Assembly: GCA_030949985.1 (NCBI GenBank)
Contig: JAUZRX010000025.1
Location: forward strand, 39,478 to 103,477
From: Acidobacteriota bacterium
Lineage (GTDB): Bacteria > Acidobacteriota > Polarisedimenticolia > J045
Direction of reading: 5' to 3'
DNA length: 64,000 nt
Of this stretch, positions 26,093 through 39,463 are shown piece by piece; the stretch's first letter is position 1; the number at the start of each line of letters is the position of its first letter. The notes beneath the pieces are model-generated. The model did not search any database and was not told where the DNA came from. It saw nothing but the letters and a program-made list of their open reading frames with translations. The position numbers and the translations under genes are program-made.

Positions 26093-26827
26093 TCAACGCC
26101 GGGGAAGGTCGATGCCGAGCGCGCCGAGTTGCCGTTCGACCTGTCCGGCCCAACCGCGATTGGCGGCGGGGCTCGCCGGCGAGGGGTGGAGAATCGCTCC
26201 GAAGTGGAGGCCCATGCCCCCGAGAGCCCGCCGCGCCCGCCCCTCGGCAAAGCGCCCCACTCCGATCACCCAGCGGGGCGCCAGCGCCCGCACCATCTCC
26301 ACCAGCGCCTGGTCGCACAGCTCGAAGAGCGCTTGCCTCTCCGCCGCGGGCAACTTGTCCGGCGTGCGATTGCGCCCGCTGGCCTCCATGAAACTCAGGG
26401 GGCAGTAGTTCAGCACGAAAAACGATGTAAAGAAGTTCTCCGGCGCCCCGAACCGCTCCTTCGCCCAACCCCACAGCCGCGATCCACTGACCTCCCGCCG
26501 CGGACAGTCGAAGCCCTCTACCGGGCGGGCCGGATGCTCGCGGGCGGGTCGGTCCACCGGTCTCGAGATGCCCATCCACTCCCGTACCAGCACGACGTCG
26601 CCGAACGGCACCCCGGTCTGGGCCATGCCCCAAGGTCCGGGGTTCATGCCCAGCAGCACCACCGAAGCGCCCAATCCACCGAAACGCTCGAGGTAGTCGC
26701 GGTGGGACTCGAACGCATAGATCAAGGGGTTGTAGACATGACTCACCTCACCGCCGAAACGCAGCTCGGCGGCGCGGGATCCCAACTCGCGGGCCACGCG
26801 CACCAGGCGTCTGCCGGCAGTACCCAT
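26093..26827 (-). CDS. SMUG1-type single-strand-selective uracil-DNA glycosylase
   Basis: A 244-residue uracil-DNA glycosylase superfamily member. The active-site motif GMNPGPWGMAQTGVPFGDV and the second motif HPSPASPAANRGW are those of SMUG1-like enzymes. These excise uracil and oxidised pyrimidines such as hydroxymethyluracil from DNA in base-excision repair. Other matching stretches are EHPARPVEGFDCPRREVSGSRLWGW and FVLNYCPLSFME. The start at 26827 is supported by GGAGA-type purine-rich sequence 10-18 bases upstream; the frame extends upstream without similarity. It is divergent from the metalloprotease gene. Confidence 0.92.
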   Translation of the reverse strand: MGTAGRRLVRVARELGSRAAELRFGGEVSHVYNPLIYAFESHRDYLERFGGLGASVVLLGMNPGPWGMAQTGVPFGDVVLVREWMGISRPVDRPAREHPARPVEGFDCPRREVSGSRLWGWAKERFGAPENFFTSFFVLNYCPLSFMEASGRNRTPDKLPAAERQALFELCDQALVEMVRALAPRWVIGVGRFAEGRARRALGGMGLHFGAILHPSPASPAANRGWAGQVERQLGALGIDLPRR

Positions 26828-26948
26828 CGCTCTCTCCCCTTCTCCGTAGTCCTCGCCCGCCACCGCGCCTCGCGATGGCGGCGCGCCGGACGGCGCAGTA
26901 TATGATGGCGGCAAGCCGTGTCGCTTCGAGTCCACAGGAGCCCCCCCG

Positions 26949-31403
<4,455 letters not shown>

Positions 31404-31404
31404 G

Positions 31405-31435
31405 CCGGAGGCCCGGCGCGTCCCGCCGCCTCCGG
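31405..31435. terminator. Terminator-like stem between the convergent proteases
   Basis: CCGGAGGC (31405-31412) and GCCTCCGG (31428-31435) form a perfect 8-bp stem with a 15-base loop, starting one base past the metalloprotease stop. A second stem, ACCGCCC (31441-31447) with GGGCGGT (31458-31464), overlaps the 3' end of the opposite gene. Confidence 0.45.
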
Positions 31436-31448
31436 GTGGCACCGCCCC

Positions 31449-34400
31449 TCAGGGGCAGGGCGGTTCCACCGGGAAGGATGCGACGGTTCGGGCGACAGCC
31501 CCCTTCCAGGAGGCGGGGGCCGGAGCCGGTCGTCCCTCACCGCGCCGGTAGCCGCTTTCCCGTGGCTCGGCGCGCAGACGCGGCGGGATCGTCAGCGGCT
31601 TCCGGAATCTCGGACCGGCGGGCGCGCCCGGTCGGGGAGCCAGGCTCTTGCCCGGCGCGACAGGCCCCGGCGCCACCAGGATCTGCGGATAATCGCAGCC
31701 CAGCCCGTTGGCGTCGACTCTCTCGCCGCCGCTGGAATCGTGGCCGTAGGAGCCCTCCTGCTGGCCGTCGTTGGCTACCGCCACGAAATAGAACATCGAT
31801 CCCGCGGCCGGGGTTCCCGGATCGAAGCTCGCCGTGCCGCTGGTCCCGAGGGAACAGTGGGCCGCCACCCACTCGAGGCCCGTCAGGCCGGCACTGGCGC
31901 TGCCCCGGTAGACCGTCGTGTCCGTGGACCCGACGCCGGCGGTGAAGCCCAGGTTCACCACGCTGCCGCTGCCGCGGGTGAAGCCGGCGTCCCCGGCAGG
32001 AGAGACTTCTCCGGGCCGGCCGGAAGCTCCCACCGTGCACGAGCCGAGGGTCTCCACCTGCAGGGACCAGGATTGGAGAGTCCCGGTATCGAAGCTGGCG
32101 TTGTCCGACACCTGGAGCTTCCAGTCTCCGAACAGTTCTTCGCCATCGAAGTCATTCATGCTTCCCGGCCCGTCGGGCGACGTCAGCAGGTCGTAGGTGG
32201 TGTTGATATCGTTGGCCGCTCCGCCGCTGCCGTTGTGCACGGTGACCGACGTTCCCTGGGGCGAAGTGAGCTTGACGACCAGGTCGCCCCGGTAGGTGTG
32301 GGTGATGTTGACGTCGAGCTGCACGTCGGCCAACGTTCCGCTCCCGGTGGCCGTGAGGGTCGAGGTGATGCCGAGAGGGAAATTGTCGGGAATCGCCCGG
32401 GGGGTGTCGGTGGAATTGTAAGTCACGGGACCCGACGCAGGACCGGCCGGCGAGGCGCTGCGTTCGACGACGTTCGTATCGACCAGCCCGCCCACCGAGT
32501 CCACGGCCCGCACCACGTAGTAATAGGTTGTCCCCGCCTGGACACCGCTGGTATCGGTATGGGACGTTCCGCTCAGCCCGGCGGCGATGATGTTGCTGCT
32601 GCCTGGCGTAAAGCCGGAAGTGGTCGAGCGGTAGATCCGATAGGTCACCTGGCCTCCGCACTGGGAGACGGCGGCATTCCAGTTCAGCGAGACGCCGCAG
32701 GTGCTCTGTCCGGCGCTGGTCGCGCCGGACAGACCGCTGAACTCCGGTGGCGCTGTGCAGACACCGGTGGCCGCAGCGCTGGCTTCCACCGAATCCGGCG
32801 ACTCGCAATTGAGGATCGAGCGCACCACGTAGTAGTAGGTCGTGCCACCGGAGACCGTCGTGTCCGAATAGCTGGTCACGGCGGCGCCCACCGTATCGAC
32901 CTGGCTGTAGGGTCCGCCCGATGTCTTCGACCGGTAGATCGCGTATCCCGTGATACCGCCGCCGACCGCCGACCACTGCAGATCGATGCGGTTGTCCGAC
33001 GGCGCTGTCGCCGAAAGGCTCGCCGGCGCCGCGGGCGCCGTGCACTCGGTGCCGTTGTAGACGTAGAGCGCAAAGTCCTGGTCGGTGGCGTCACTGTTTC
33101 CGGGAACACCGTCGGCTGCGATATTCGCGGCCCGAACGACGATTTCGAGGCTTCCCGTGGTACCGGCGGGCAGGAAGACACTCTCGAGGTTGTTACGGAA
33201 GTCGGCCGTGCCGCCGGTCACGCTCAGGCCGCCGCTGAAGACGTTGCCCAGGTAGGTCGACCCGCCATGGGTCACCTGCAGGTCGAGGTCGTTCATCCAG
33301 GGATCCGCCCCCGGATTGCCCGGCGCGTCGGTCCAGGCCAGCACGACCCTTACCGGCTTGGTCGGATCGTCGATCACCACCGATTGGCGGTACTCCTCGC
33401 CTGTCGCGGCGAAGGTGTGCTGCTGATCGTTGCTCACGGTGGCGGTGCCGTCGAGCGCCCGCCCCAGGTCCACCAGGCCCCAGCCCTGGCTGTCGTTGGG
33501 AACGGGTTGCAGCGTGGGGCCGGTACCGTCGCTCGCCGTGCAGTCCACGCCGCCGGCCAGGTCCCGGGCGGTAGCCACCAGGATCGCCTTCATCATCGCC
33601 GGGCTGGGCGGGGCGGATCCATGATCCAGGGCCCACTGGTAGATCAGGGCGGCGGCTCCGGCGGCGGCGGGAGTCGCCGCGCTGGTCCCGTTGAAATTGC
33701 GATAGAGAGTCCCGTCACCGGTATCGAAGGGCGCCCCGCAGCCGGTACCCGCGAACTGGCCTCGAATCGTGTTCCACCCGTTGGCGATGGCCACCAGGTC
33801 GGGTTTGCGCCGGCCATCGGCGGTGGGCCCGCGGCTCGAGTAGTAGACGATGTCGTCGCCGGGGGAATCCTGCATCGCGCTGGGCCAGCCGCAGGAGTTG
33901 TAACTCGGCCACCAGTTTTCGGCGGCCCCGAGGGTGATGACGTTCTTCGCCGTACCCGGTGAACCGACGGTGTTGGCCGCCGGTCCGTCGTTACCGGCGG
34001 CGAAGAGAATGATCATCTCCTGGTTGCCCGGATCGCCGGAGGCGTCCCGTACGAGCGTGTCGAAAGTACGAGCATCGGTGGTGTAGCTGTTGTTCGCAGC
34101 GCCCCAGCTGTTGGAGCTGATGCGGGCCCCCTGGGACCAGGCGAAACCCTCGAGCTGGGCGTAGGTGCCTGTCATGTTCCAGCTACCCGCGTAGTTGAAC
34201 ACCTTGGAGCCGCCGAGCTTGACGAAGGGAGCGACACCCAGGCCGAAGTGGTAACCGTTGCCGCTGACCTCGCCGTTGCCGCTGCCCGCAGCGTTGTTGT
34301 AGCCGCCCACCACGCCGGCACAGTTGGTGCCATGGCCGTCACCATCGGTGCCGTCGTTGGCGCCGCCCGCGTCGCCGGTCCAGTCCTTGACGTAGACCAC

Positions 34401-35450
34401 CCGCGAAGTGCTGCCGGCGGCGTCGTAGAGGTCCTGGTGCCAGTTGCCCGCGCGGTTGCCCTTGTCGAGCCCCGTGTCGGTGACATTGACCACGAAACTC
34501 GAAGGCGTGGAGGTATCGAAACCCTTGGCCTGGAGCCAGGCCAACCATCCCATGCCCGCGTCCCCGAATCCGCCGGCCTCGCCGTTGACCGCCTGTCCGG
34601 CCATGTTCAGCGCGCCGACCTCCCCACAGGGACGGGGTTCGACCCACTCCTCCATCCAGTACAGGCCGGGCTCGTAGGCCAGCTTTTCGAGTCTCGCCGC
34701 GTCGAGGAGCAGACGCAGGCGCAGGTAGGGGGCGGCCTCCCGCAAGGGGAGCAACACTTCGGCCTCGCCGGCCAGGCGTTCGGCCAGGGCCCGGCCGGCC
34801 TCGTTGTCCAGCAGCAGCAGGTCCACTTTCACCTTGCCGCTGCGATCGAGCAGTTGACGAGAGATGCGATAGGCCGGCTGGTGAATTCCCGTCCAGGCCA
34901 CCGGGGACTCCCCGGCCGTCGTGCGCATTCCGGGTGCGCTCTTGAGGCTCTCGAGCTGTGAGGGACGCATCAGGACCACGTAGGCGTAGTCGGGGACGTA
35001 GTCGATGATCTTGCCGCCGTGGCGGCGGATCCCTTCGAGCCAGGAGTCCCGCACCGGTCCGGCGAACTGCACGATGAACAGCTCGGGCCGGTCGTCCGGG
35101 TACTGGTCCCGCAACAAGCGGGCGGGAGCCCTCTCGGCGAAGAGTTTCTGTCCCTTGGTTTCGAAGGGGTAGTCCCGCAGACCGACCCAGCGGTCGTCGG
35201 GCAGCCAGCTCAGGGCGGAGCCGAGGGCACGCGCCGCCGGGTTCCCGCGGCCGTCGGGCAGTTCCACCAGCAGGAAGGTCCCGTAGTCTTCCACCACCCG
35301 GCCGCCGGCTTTCTCGAGAGCCCGCATCGTGGCGGGGGTCTTGACCACCCGTGCCCGCACCGGGGGCGCGGGCACGGCCCAGCTCGTACCGGCGACGACC
35401 AGCACAAGGCAGACGAAAACGGACAACAGGCAACGTCTTGAACCCCGCAT
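31449..35450 (-). CDS. Large secreted subtilisin-like (S8) serine protease with Fn3 and P-domains
   Basis: A 1333-residue exported protease. The start at 35450 is preferred over 35474 because it begins directly with the signal peptide (Arg-rich then 16 hydrophobic residues to GTSWA) and has GGGAG 6 bases upstream. A propeptide region (about 20-290) precedes the S8 domain, whose triad is Asp325 (VTDTG), His373 (GHGTNCAG) and Ser590 (NGTSAATP); the oxyanion Asn is in AAGNDGP. After it come a beta-sandwich (about 690-800), two Fn3-like modules (about 800-980) and a P-domain (about 995-1130) with NITHTYRGDLVVKLTSP. The role is probably extracellular protein digestion. The 3' end is Pro/Arg-rich with no sorting signal recognised. 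Confidence 0.9.
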   Translation of the reverse strand: MRGSRRCLLSVFVCLVLVVAGTSWAVPAPPVRARVVKTPATMRALEKAGGRVVEDYGTFLLVELPDGRGNPAARALGSALSWLPDDRWVGLRDYPFETKGQKLFAERAPARLLRDQYPDDRPELFIVQFAGPVRDSWLEGIRRHGGKIIDYVPDYAYVVLMRPSQLESLKSAPGMRTTAGESPVAWTGIHQPAYRISRQLLDRSGKVKVDLLLLDNEAGRALAERLAGEAEVLLPLREAAPYLRLRLLLDAARLEKLAYEPGLYWMEEWVEPRPCGEVGALNMAGQAVNGEAGGFGDAGMGWLAWLQAKGFDTSTPSSFVVNVTDTGLDKGNRAGNWHQDLYDAAGSTSRVVYVKDWTGDAGGANDGTDGDGHGTNCAGVVGGYNNAAGSGNGEVSGNGYHFGLGVAPFVKLGGSKVFNYAGSWNMTGTYAQLEGFAWSQGARISSNSWGAANNSYTTDARTFDTLVRDASGDPGNQEMIILFAAGNDGPAANTVGSPGTAKNVITLGAAENWWPSYNSCGWPSAMQDSPGDDIVYYSSRGPTADGRRKPDLVAIANGWNTIRGQFAGTGCGAPFDTGDGTLYRNFNGTSAATPAAAGAAALIYQWALDHGSAPPSPAMMKAILVATARDLAGGVDCTASDGTGPTLQPVPNDSQGWGLVDLGRALDGTATVSNDQQHTFAATGEEYRQSVVIDDPTKPVRVVLAWTDAPGNPGADPWMNDLDLQVTHGGSTYLGNVFSGGLSVTGGTADFRNNLESVFLPAGTTGSLEIVVRAANIAADGVPGNSDATDQDFALYVYNGTECTAPAAPASLSATAPSDNRIDLQWSAVGGGITGYAIYRSKTSGGPYSQVDTVGAAVTSYSDTTVSGGTTYYYVVRSILNCESPDSVEASAAATGVCTAPPEFSGLSGATSAGQSTCGVSLNWNAAVSQCGGQVTYRIYRSTTSGFTPGSSNIIAAGLSGTSHTDTSGVQAGTTYYYVVRAVDSVGGLVDTNVVERSASPAGPASGPVTYNSTDTPRAIPDNFPLGITSTLTATGSGTLADVQLDVNITHTYRGDLVVKLTSPQGTSVTVHNGSGGAANDINTTYDLLTSPDGPGSMNDFDGEELFGDWKLQVSDNASFDTGTLQSWSLQVETLGSCTVGASGRPGEVSPAGDAGFTRGSGSVVNLGFTAGVGSTDTTVYRGSASAGLTGLEWVAAHCSLGTSGTASFDPGTPAAGSMFYFVAVANDGQQEGSYGHDSSGGERVDANGLGCDYPQILVAPGPVAPGKSLAPRPGAPAGPRFRKPLTIPPRLRAEPRESGYRRGEGRPAPAPASWKGAVARTVASFPVEPPCP

Positions 35451-35559
35451 CGGCGGCTCCCACTGCCGGGGCAAGCCCCGCCCCTCACCGAAGGGACCGG
35501 TGTCCCGGATCAGGGAAAAGTTAGGTTCCGCGCCAGACCAGGGCCAGATGCGGGGGGCC

Positions 35560-36219
35560 TCAGGCCATCTCGAGCAGGGCCGCGACGGTCTTCTCGATGC
35601 CCTCGGCGGCCTCCGAGATGCTCTCGGCCAACATGTAGGCCGGCGAGGTGATCAACTTGCGGTCGGAGTCGACCACCCGCTCCCGGACAGGACAGGCCAC
35701 GTGGTGGGCGCCGAGACTCTCGAGGGCCGCGGCGGTCTCCGCATCGCTGCCGATGGTCAGGGCCGGGCCCTGGTCACCGAGCACCCTGGCCAGCACCGCG
35801 GGGGCGATGCACACCGCCGCCACCGGCTTGCCCGCCTGGTGGACCTCCCGGACGATCCGCGCCACCTCCGGATGAACGGTGCACTCGGCTCCCTTGACGG
35901 CGAAATCGCAGAGGTTTTTCGCCGCGCCGAAGCCGCCGGGCAGGATCAGCCCGTCGAGCTGCTCGGCCCGCACCTCGGCCAGGTCGGTGATCTTGCCCCG
36001 CGCGATGCGGGCCGATTCCACCAGCACGTTGCGGGTCTCCCCTTCCACCACCTCGCCACTGAGGTGATCGACCACGTGCAGCTGTTCCACATTGGGGGCG
36101 CAGATCACCGCCTCGGCCCCCTGCCGGTCGAGGGCCAGCAGGGTGATCACCGACTCGTGGATCTCGGCCCCGTCGTAGACGCCGCAACCCGAAAGCACGA
36201 CTCCGATCTTCTTTGCCAT
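35560..36219 (-). CDS. elbB: ElbB-type DJ-1/PfpI family glyoxalase
   Basis: A 219-residue DJ-1/PfpI superfamily protein. The ElbB hallmark N-terminus KKIGVVLSGCGVYDGAEIHES, the central LDGLILPGGFGAAKNLCDFAVKG and the elbow AVCIAPAVLARV are present. ElbB was linked to isoprenoid synthesis and shows glyoxalase III activity; its physiological role is uncertain. Length equals the E. coli protein. An AAGGAG ribosome-binding site precedes the ATG at 36219. It stands alone, divergent from the 166-residue exported protein. Confidence 0.93.
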   Translation of the reverse strand: MAKKIGVVLSGCGVYDGAEIHESVITLLALDRQGAEAVICAPNVEQLHVVDHLSGEVVEGETRNVLVESARIARGKITDLAEVRAEQLDGLILPGGFGAAKNLCDFAVKGAECTVHPEVARIVREVHQAGKPVAAVCIAPAVLARVLGDQGPALTIGSDAETAAALESLGAHHVACPVRERVVDSDRKLITSPAYMLAESISEAAEGIEKTVAALLEMA

Positions 36220-36398
36220 GATGCATCGTCTCCTTGGGTGGTGCCCTGAAATTCTAACCGCTGGCGCCGGTTTCGAATCCTGAGCTGTCCAGGCGGTGAG
36301 TCTCCCATGATCGAACGGGCGCGCGGAAACCGCGAGGGTGAAAAACCTCTTCCGACTCACCTCCTTCGCGGTAAAGTCTGGACGGGAGGAATCGGCTG

Positions 36399-36899
36399 AT
36401 GGCCAGAATCGTTCGGGGTCTTTTCGCCTTCTGCGTGTTGCTGCTGGGCGCCGGCCTCGCCGTCGTCGCCTCGGGGCCCACGACCCTCGAGGGCCGCTGG
36501 CGGCTGAGCGAACAGTACTACGGCGAGGGGCGTCACGACTTCCAGGGGCCCGGGGACCGGCTCGAGGTGGTCTTCCGCACGCGGGGGGCGGCTCTGACCG
36601 GCCGGCTGCTGTGGGCCGATGACCTGCAGGCCGAGTGGCCCGCCTACCCGGCTCCCGGGGGAGCGGCCCGGCTCGACCGGGTCCGTTCGACCGTGGCGCC
36701 CGACCTGCGCTCGGCCACGGCCTCCTACCGGGTGCTGCCGGCTCCCGGTGACGACACCTACCTGCTGGTGGACGAGCAGTGGACCCTGGCCGGGGACGAC
36801 CGCCTCGAATGCCGGGTCACCCTGCGCTTCGAACGCCGGGGGAGGGTCCGTGGCGGCTTTGCCTGGCACCGTGTCTTCGTCCGGGAGGCGGGACGATGA
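36399..36899 (+). CDS. Exported protein of unknown function
   Basis: A 166-residue protein with an N-terminal hydrophobic segment (about 5-25, signal peptide or anchor) and a beta-rich remainder beginning TLEGRWRLSEQYYGEG, reminiscent of small lipocalin-like or 'extracellular beta-barrel' domains, though no family is assigned. A strong GGGAGGA ribosome-binding site precedes the ATG, and TAAAGT (36372-36377) may be the minus-10. Its stop overlaps the ATG of the SGNH-hydrolase gene (ATGA), so the two are translationally coupled. Confidence 0.75.
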   Translation: MARIVRGLFAFCVLLLGAGLAVVASGPTTLEGRWRLSEQYYGEGRHDFQGPGDRLEVVFRTRGAALTGRLLWADDLQAEWPAYPAPGGAARLDRVRSTVAPDLRSATASYRVLPAPGDDTYLLVDEQWTLAGDDRLECRVTLRFERRGRVRGGFAWHRVFVREAGR

Positions 36900-39016
36900 A
36901 GGGCCCGACGCTCGTCGTCCTCGCCCTGCTGCTGGCCACCGCCGACCTGGCCGCCGCCCAACAGGTCTCCGGCGTGATCTTCGACGACGTCGACGGCGAC
37001 GGCGTCCGCGCGGCGGACGAGCCCGGGGTCGAAGGGGTCAGCGTGCGGCTCTTCGGCCGGTCCGACGCGGGCGGCGCCGTGGACGAGGTGGTGCTCACCG
37101 GAGCCGACGGCAGCTTCTCCTTCACGCCGGGCAACGGCTGCTACCTGCTGCGGGTGGAAGATCCGCCCCAGTGGCGCCGCACCCTCGGCCGCACCGACGA
37201 GCGCGCCGAGGGCAGTCCCGGCTATACCCATCCGGTGGGCCTGCGCCGCTACGCGGTGGCCCCCAACCTGCTGGACAACCTGAGCGCGGGCTCAGTTCTG
37301 TATTCATCGATGGGTGACTCCATCGCCTGGAACTGGAATTCCTGCTTCGACACCTCGGCTTTCTGGTACTCCAAGCAGGTCCGCGACCGGTTGCGTTGCG
37401 TGGCTCCCGACGCCAGCGTGCAACTCGACGAGGCCGCGATCAAGGGTGAGCATACCGACGACCTGCTGGTGGACGAGGGGGGCGAGACGAACAACGTCTT
37501 CCGGGTCATCGAAGAGGGCGCGCAACTCGTCACCATCTCGATCATCGGCAACGATCTGCTGAACAACGAACCCGGGGCGAACCCGACCCAGGAGGAGATC
37601 AACATCGCCGCCGCGGAGATGATCGACTCGCGGGCCAACCTGCAGGAGATCCTCTCCGCCCTGGTCTCCGAATTGCCCCAGGCCGACGTGGAACTCAATA
37701 CGCTCTACGACAACCTGGCCTGGAGCTGCCCCGGCGGTGACAGTCAGCCCTTCCACATCGAGTGGCTGCCGATCCTCAACCAGATGCTGCGGGACGTGGC
37801 CTGGGGACAGACCCGGCGGGTGACCAACGCAGAGGTCTTTCTCGAGTACTCCCACGAGGACTTGCAGGCCGGCTGCAACGGCTTCCAGAACCAGATCTGT
37901 CACATCCTCGGCGACGACATCCATCCGCGCGGGCGGGGTTACGAGATCATCCGGGAAAAGCTCTGGGAGGCCCTCGGCGGCGTGAACCTGGGCCCCAAGG
38001 ACCCCCTGGGGGCGACCAGCGCCACGGGGGTGGACCATGGCTACCTGCGCCGGGTCCGGCGGCTCTACCCCACCACCTGGGAAACCCGCAACGGGGCCCA
38101 GGTGACCGACCCCGAAGCGGCTCTCGACGGCGCCGACAGCGGGGCGGGAGCCTCCGTGCGCCTGGGTATCGGCCAGGAAGAGTTTCGCCTCGCCGGCTTT
38201 CCCGACTGGTACGACGAGATCGTTCCCTCCCGGGTGATCGCCGGCATCCGCTATCGCACCACGGGCACGGTGACCGACGACTTCTACCGGGTGGAGGCCT
38301 CGGTAGGGGGCCTGTTCCGGGCCCCCGCGGGGCATGCCTTCAAGCCGACGGATTGGGACTACTACACGCCCATCGTCGGCTCGGGAGGCCCCAACAAGCC
38401 CGACGAAGATCCGGACTACGGCGACATGAAAACCCTGGTGGTGCCCAACGTACCCACCTACCGCACGGTGAGCGCCACCCTGACCAGGAATCCCGAAATC
38501 AGCGCCGACGGGCGCGGCTACACCTGGCCTCCCCTGACCATGGACGAGGTGGCGAGTACCGCATTTCGGCTGCTCGCCTCGCCGGTGGCCGGTACCGCCG
38601 GGGACGACTACCAGGTCGTGATCGACGCCGTGTGGCTCGACATCTACGGGCAGGAAAAGCAGCGCCCGCCCGAGGTCACCGGCCTGGCTGTCGCCCGGCT
38701 CGGCGACGGCGCGCTGGAGTTCTCCTTCGACGAGCTGGCGGGCTCGGCGGCCTACAGTCTCTACGCCGGCAGCCTCGCGCCCCTCCACGCCCGGGGCGCG
38801 TTCGACCACGGGGGCGCGAGCGGCTTCGATCCCCGCTGCGATGCTCCCACCTCCCCCGCGGGGGACGGCCGGCTGAAGACCACCGTGCCGGCGGCCGAGG
38901 TGCCCGCCGGTGATCGCTACTTCCTGGTCACCGGTCACGTGGACGGAGTGGAAAGCCCCTCCGGTTTCACTTCGGGCGGCCAGGAGCGAACGCGGAGCGA
39001 AAGCACCTGCCCCTGA
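36896..39016 (+). CDS. Secreted SGNH-family hydrolase with N-terminal SdrD-B-like domain
   Basis: A 706-residue exported protein. A signal peptide (1-21) is followed by an SdrD-B-like Ig module (about 23-90; GVIFDDVDGDGVRAADEPGVEGVSVRL) and an SGNH/GDSL hydrolase domain (about 130-365). The hydrolase blocks are visible: GDS with nucleophile Ser142 (GDSIAW), GND in IIGNDLLNNE (oxyanion Asn) and D-x-x-H in DDIHPRG. The C-terminal half holds beta-rich modules, including a Fn3-like piece near 590-690. SGNH enzymes cleave esters in lipids, polysaccharides or small molecules; the substrate is unknown. The ATG overlaps the stop of the preceding exported protein. Confidence 0.85.
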   Translation: MKGPTLVVLALLLATADLAAAQQVSGVIFDDVDGDGVRAADEPGVEGVSVRLFGRSDAGGAVDEVVLTGADGSFSFTPGNGCYLLRVEDPPQWRRTLGRTDERAEGSPGYTHPVGLRRYAVAPNLLDNLSAGSVLYSSMGDSIAWNWNSCFDTSAFWYSKQVRDRLRCVAPDASVQLDEAAIKGEHTDDLLVDEGGETNNVFRVIEEGAQLVTISIIGNDLLNNEPGANPTQEEINIAAAEMIDSRANLQEILSALVSELPQADVELNTLYDNLAWSCPGGDSQPFHIEWLPILNQMLRDVAWGQTRRVTNAEVFLEYSHEDLQAGCNGFQNQICHILGDDIHPRGRGYEIIREKLWEALGGVNLGPKDPLGATSATGVDHGYLRRVRRLYPTTWETRNGAQVTDPEAALDGADSGAGASVRLGIGQEEFRLAGFPDWYDEIVPSRVIAGIRYRTTGTVTDDFYRVEASVGGLFRAPAGHAFKPTDWDYYTPIVGSGGPNKPDEDPDYGDMKTLVVPNVPTYRTVSATLTRNPEISADGRGYTWPPLTMDEVASTAFRLLASPVAGTAGDDYQVVIDAVWLDIYGQEKQRPPEVTGLAVARLGDGALEFSFDELAGSAAYSLYAGSLAPLHARGAFDHGGASGFDPRCDAPTSPAGDGRLKTTVPAAEVPAGDRYFLVTGHVDGVESPSGFTSGGQERTRSESTCP

Positions 39017-39028
39017 CTCGCTCCGCAG

Positions 39029-39057
39029 TTGACGTAAACTGGGGGATAGCCTATCCT
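39029..39057 (+). promoter_or_regulatory. Sigma-70 promoter with embedded operator; nearly leaderless MerR transcript
   Basis: TTGACG (39029-39034) and TATCCT (39052-39057) are separated by 17 bp. Inside the spacer and over the minus-10 lies a perfect dyad GGATAG-C-CTATCC (39044-39056), placed as an operator for the MerR-family product would be. The expected start, about 7 bases past the minus-10, is only a few bases before the ATG at 39067, and no Shine-Dalgarno sequence is present. Confidence 0.6.
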
Positions 39058-39066
39058 CCCCGGGCC

Positions 39067-39459
39067 ATGGATCCCGCCGAGACCCACGCTTTCGACATTT
39101 CCGAGTTGGCCCGCCGGGCCGCAGTCAGCTCCCGGACCATCCGCTATTACGAGGAGCTGGGGCTGTTGCACCCGGCGGCCCGGGGCGGCGGCCGCCGCCG
39201 CCTCTACGACCTCGAGGCCCTCGAACGCCTGCAATTCATCTCCCGGCTCAAGACCCTCGGGCTGACCCTCGACGAGATCGGAGCGCTGGCCCGGGCCTTC
39301 GACGCCGGCAGCACTCCCGCCATGCTGGACGAACTCGAGAGGTTGCTCGACGCCCACATCGAAGAAGTCACCGACCGCGTGCGCCAGCTCGAGCAGCTCG
39401 GCCGGCAACTCCGCGAGTATCGCCAACGCATCCGCGCCCGACGCCAGGGAGGAAAGTGA
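39067..39459 (+). CDS. MerR-family transcriptional regulator of the icmF operon
   Basis: A 130-residue MerR-type regulator. The N-terminal winged helix-turn-helix (about 8-75) has [26 protein letters not shown] and the long dimerisation coiled coil (about 85-125) follows. There is no cysteine-rich metal site, so it is not a classical mercury or zinc sensor. It lies 4 bases before icmF and probably senses an acyl-CoA or related metabolite, as do LiuR/PccR-like regulators of branched-chain catabolism (inference). Its own promoter carries a dyad suggesting autoregulation. Confidence 0.92.
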   Translation: MDPAETHAFDISELARRAAVSSRTIRYYEELGLLHPAARGGGRRRLYDLEALERLQFISRLKTLGLTLDEIGALARAFDAGSTPAMLDELERLLDAHIEEVTDRVRQLEQLGRQLREYRQRIRARRQGGK

Positions 39460-39463
39460 GCCC

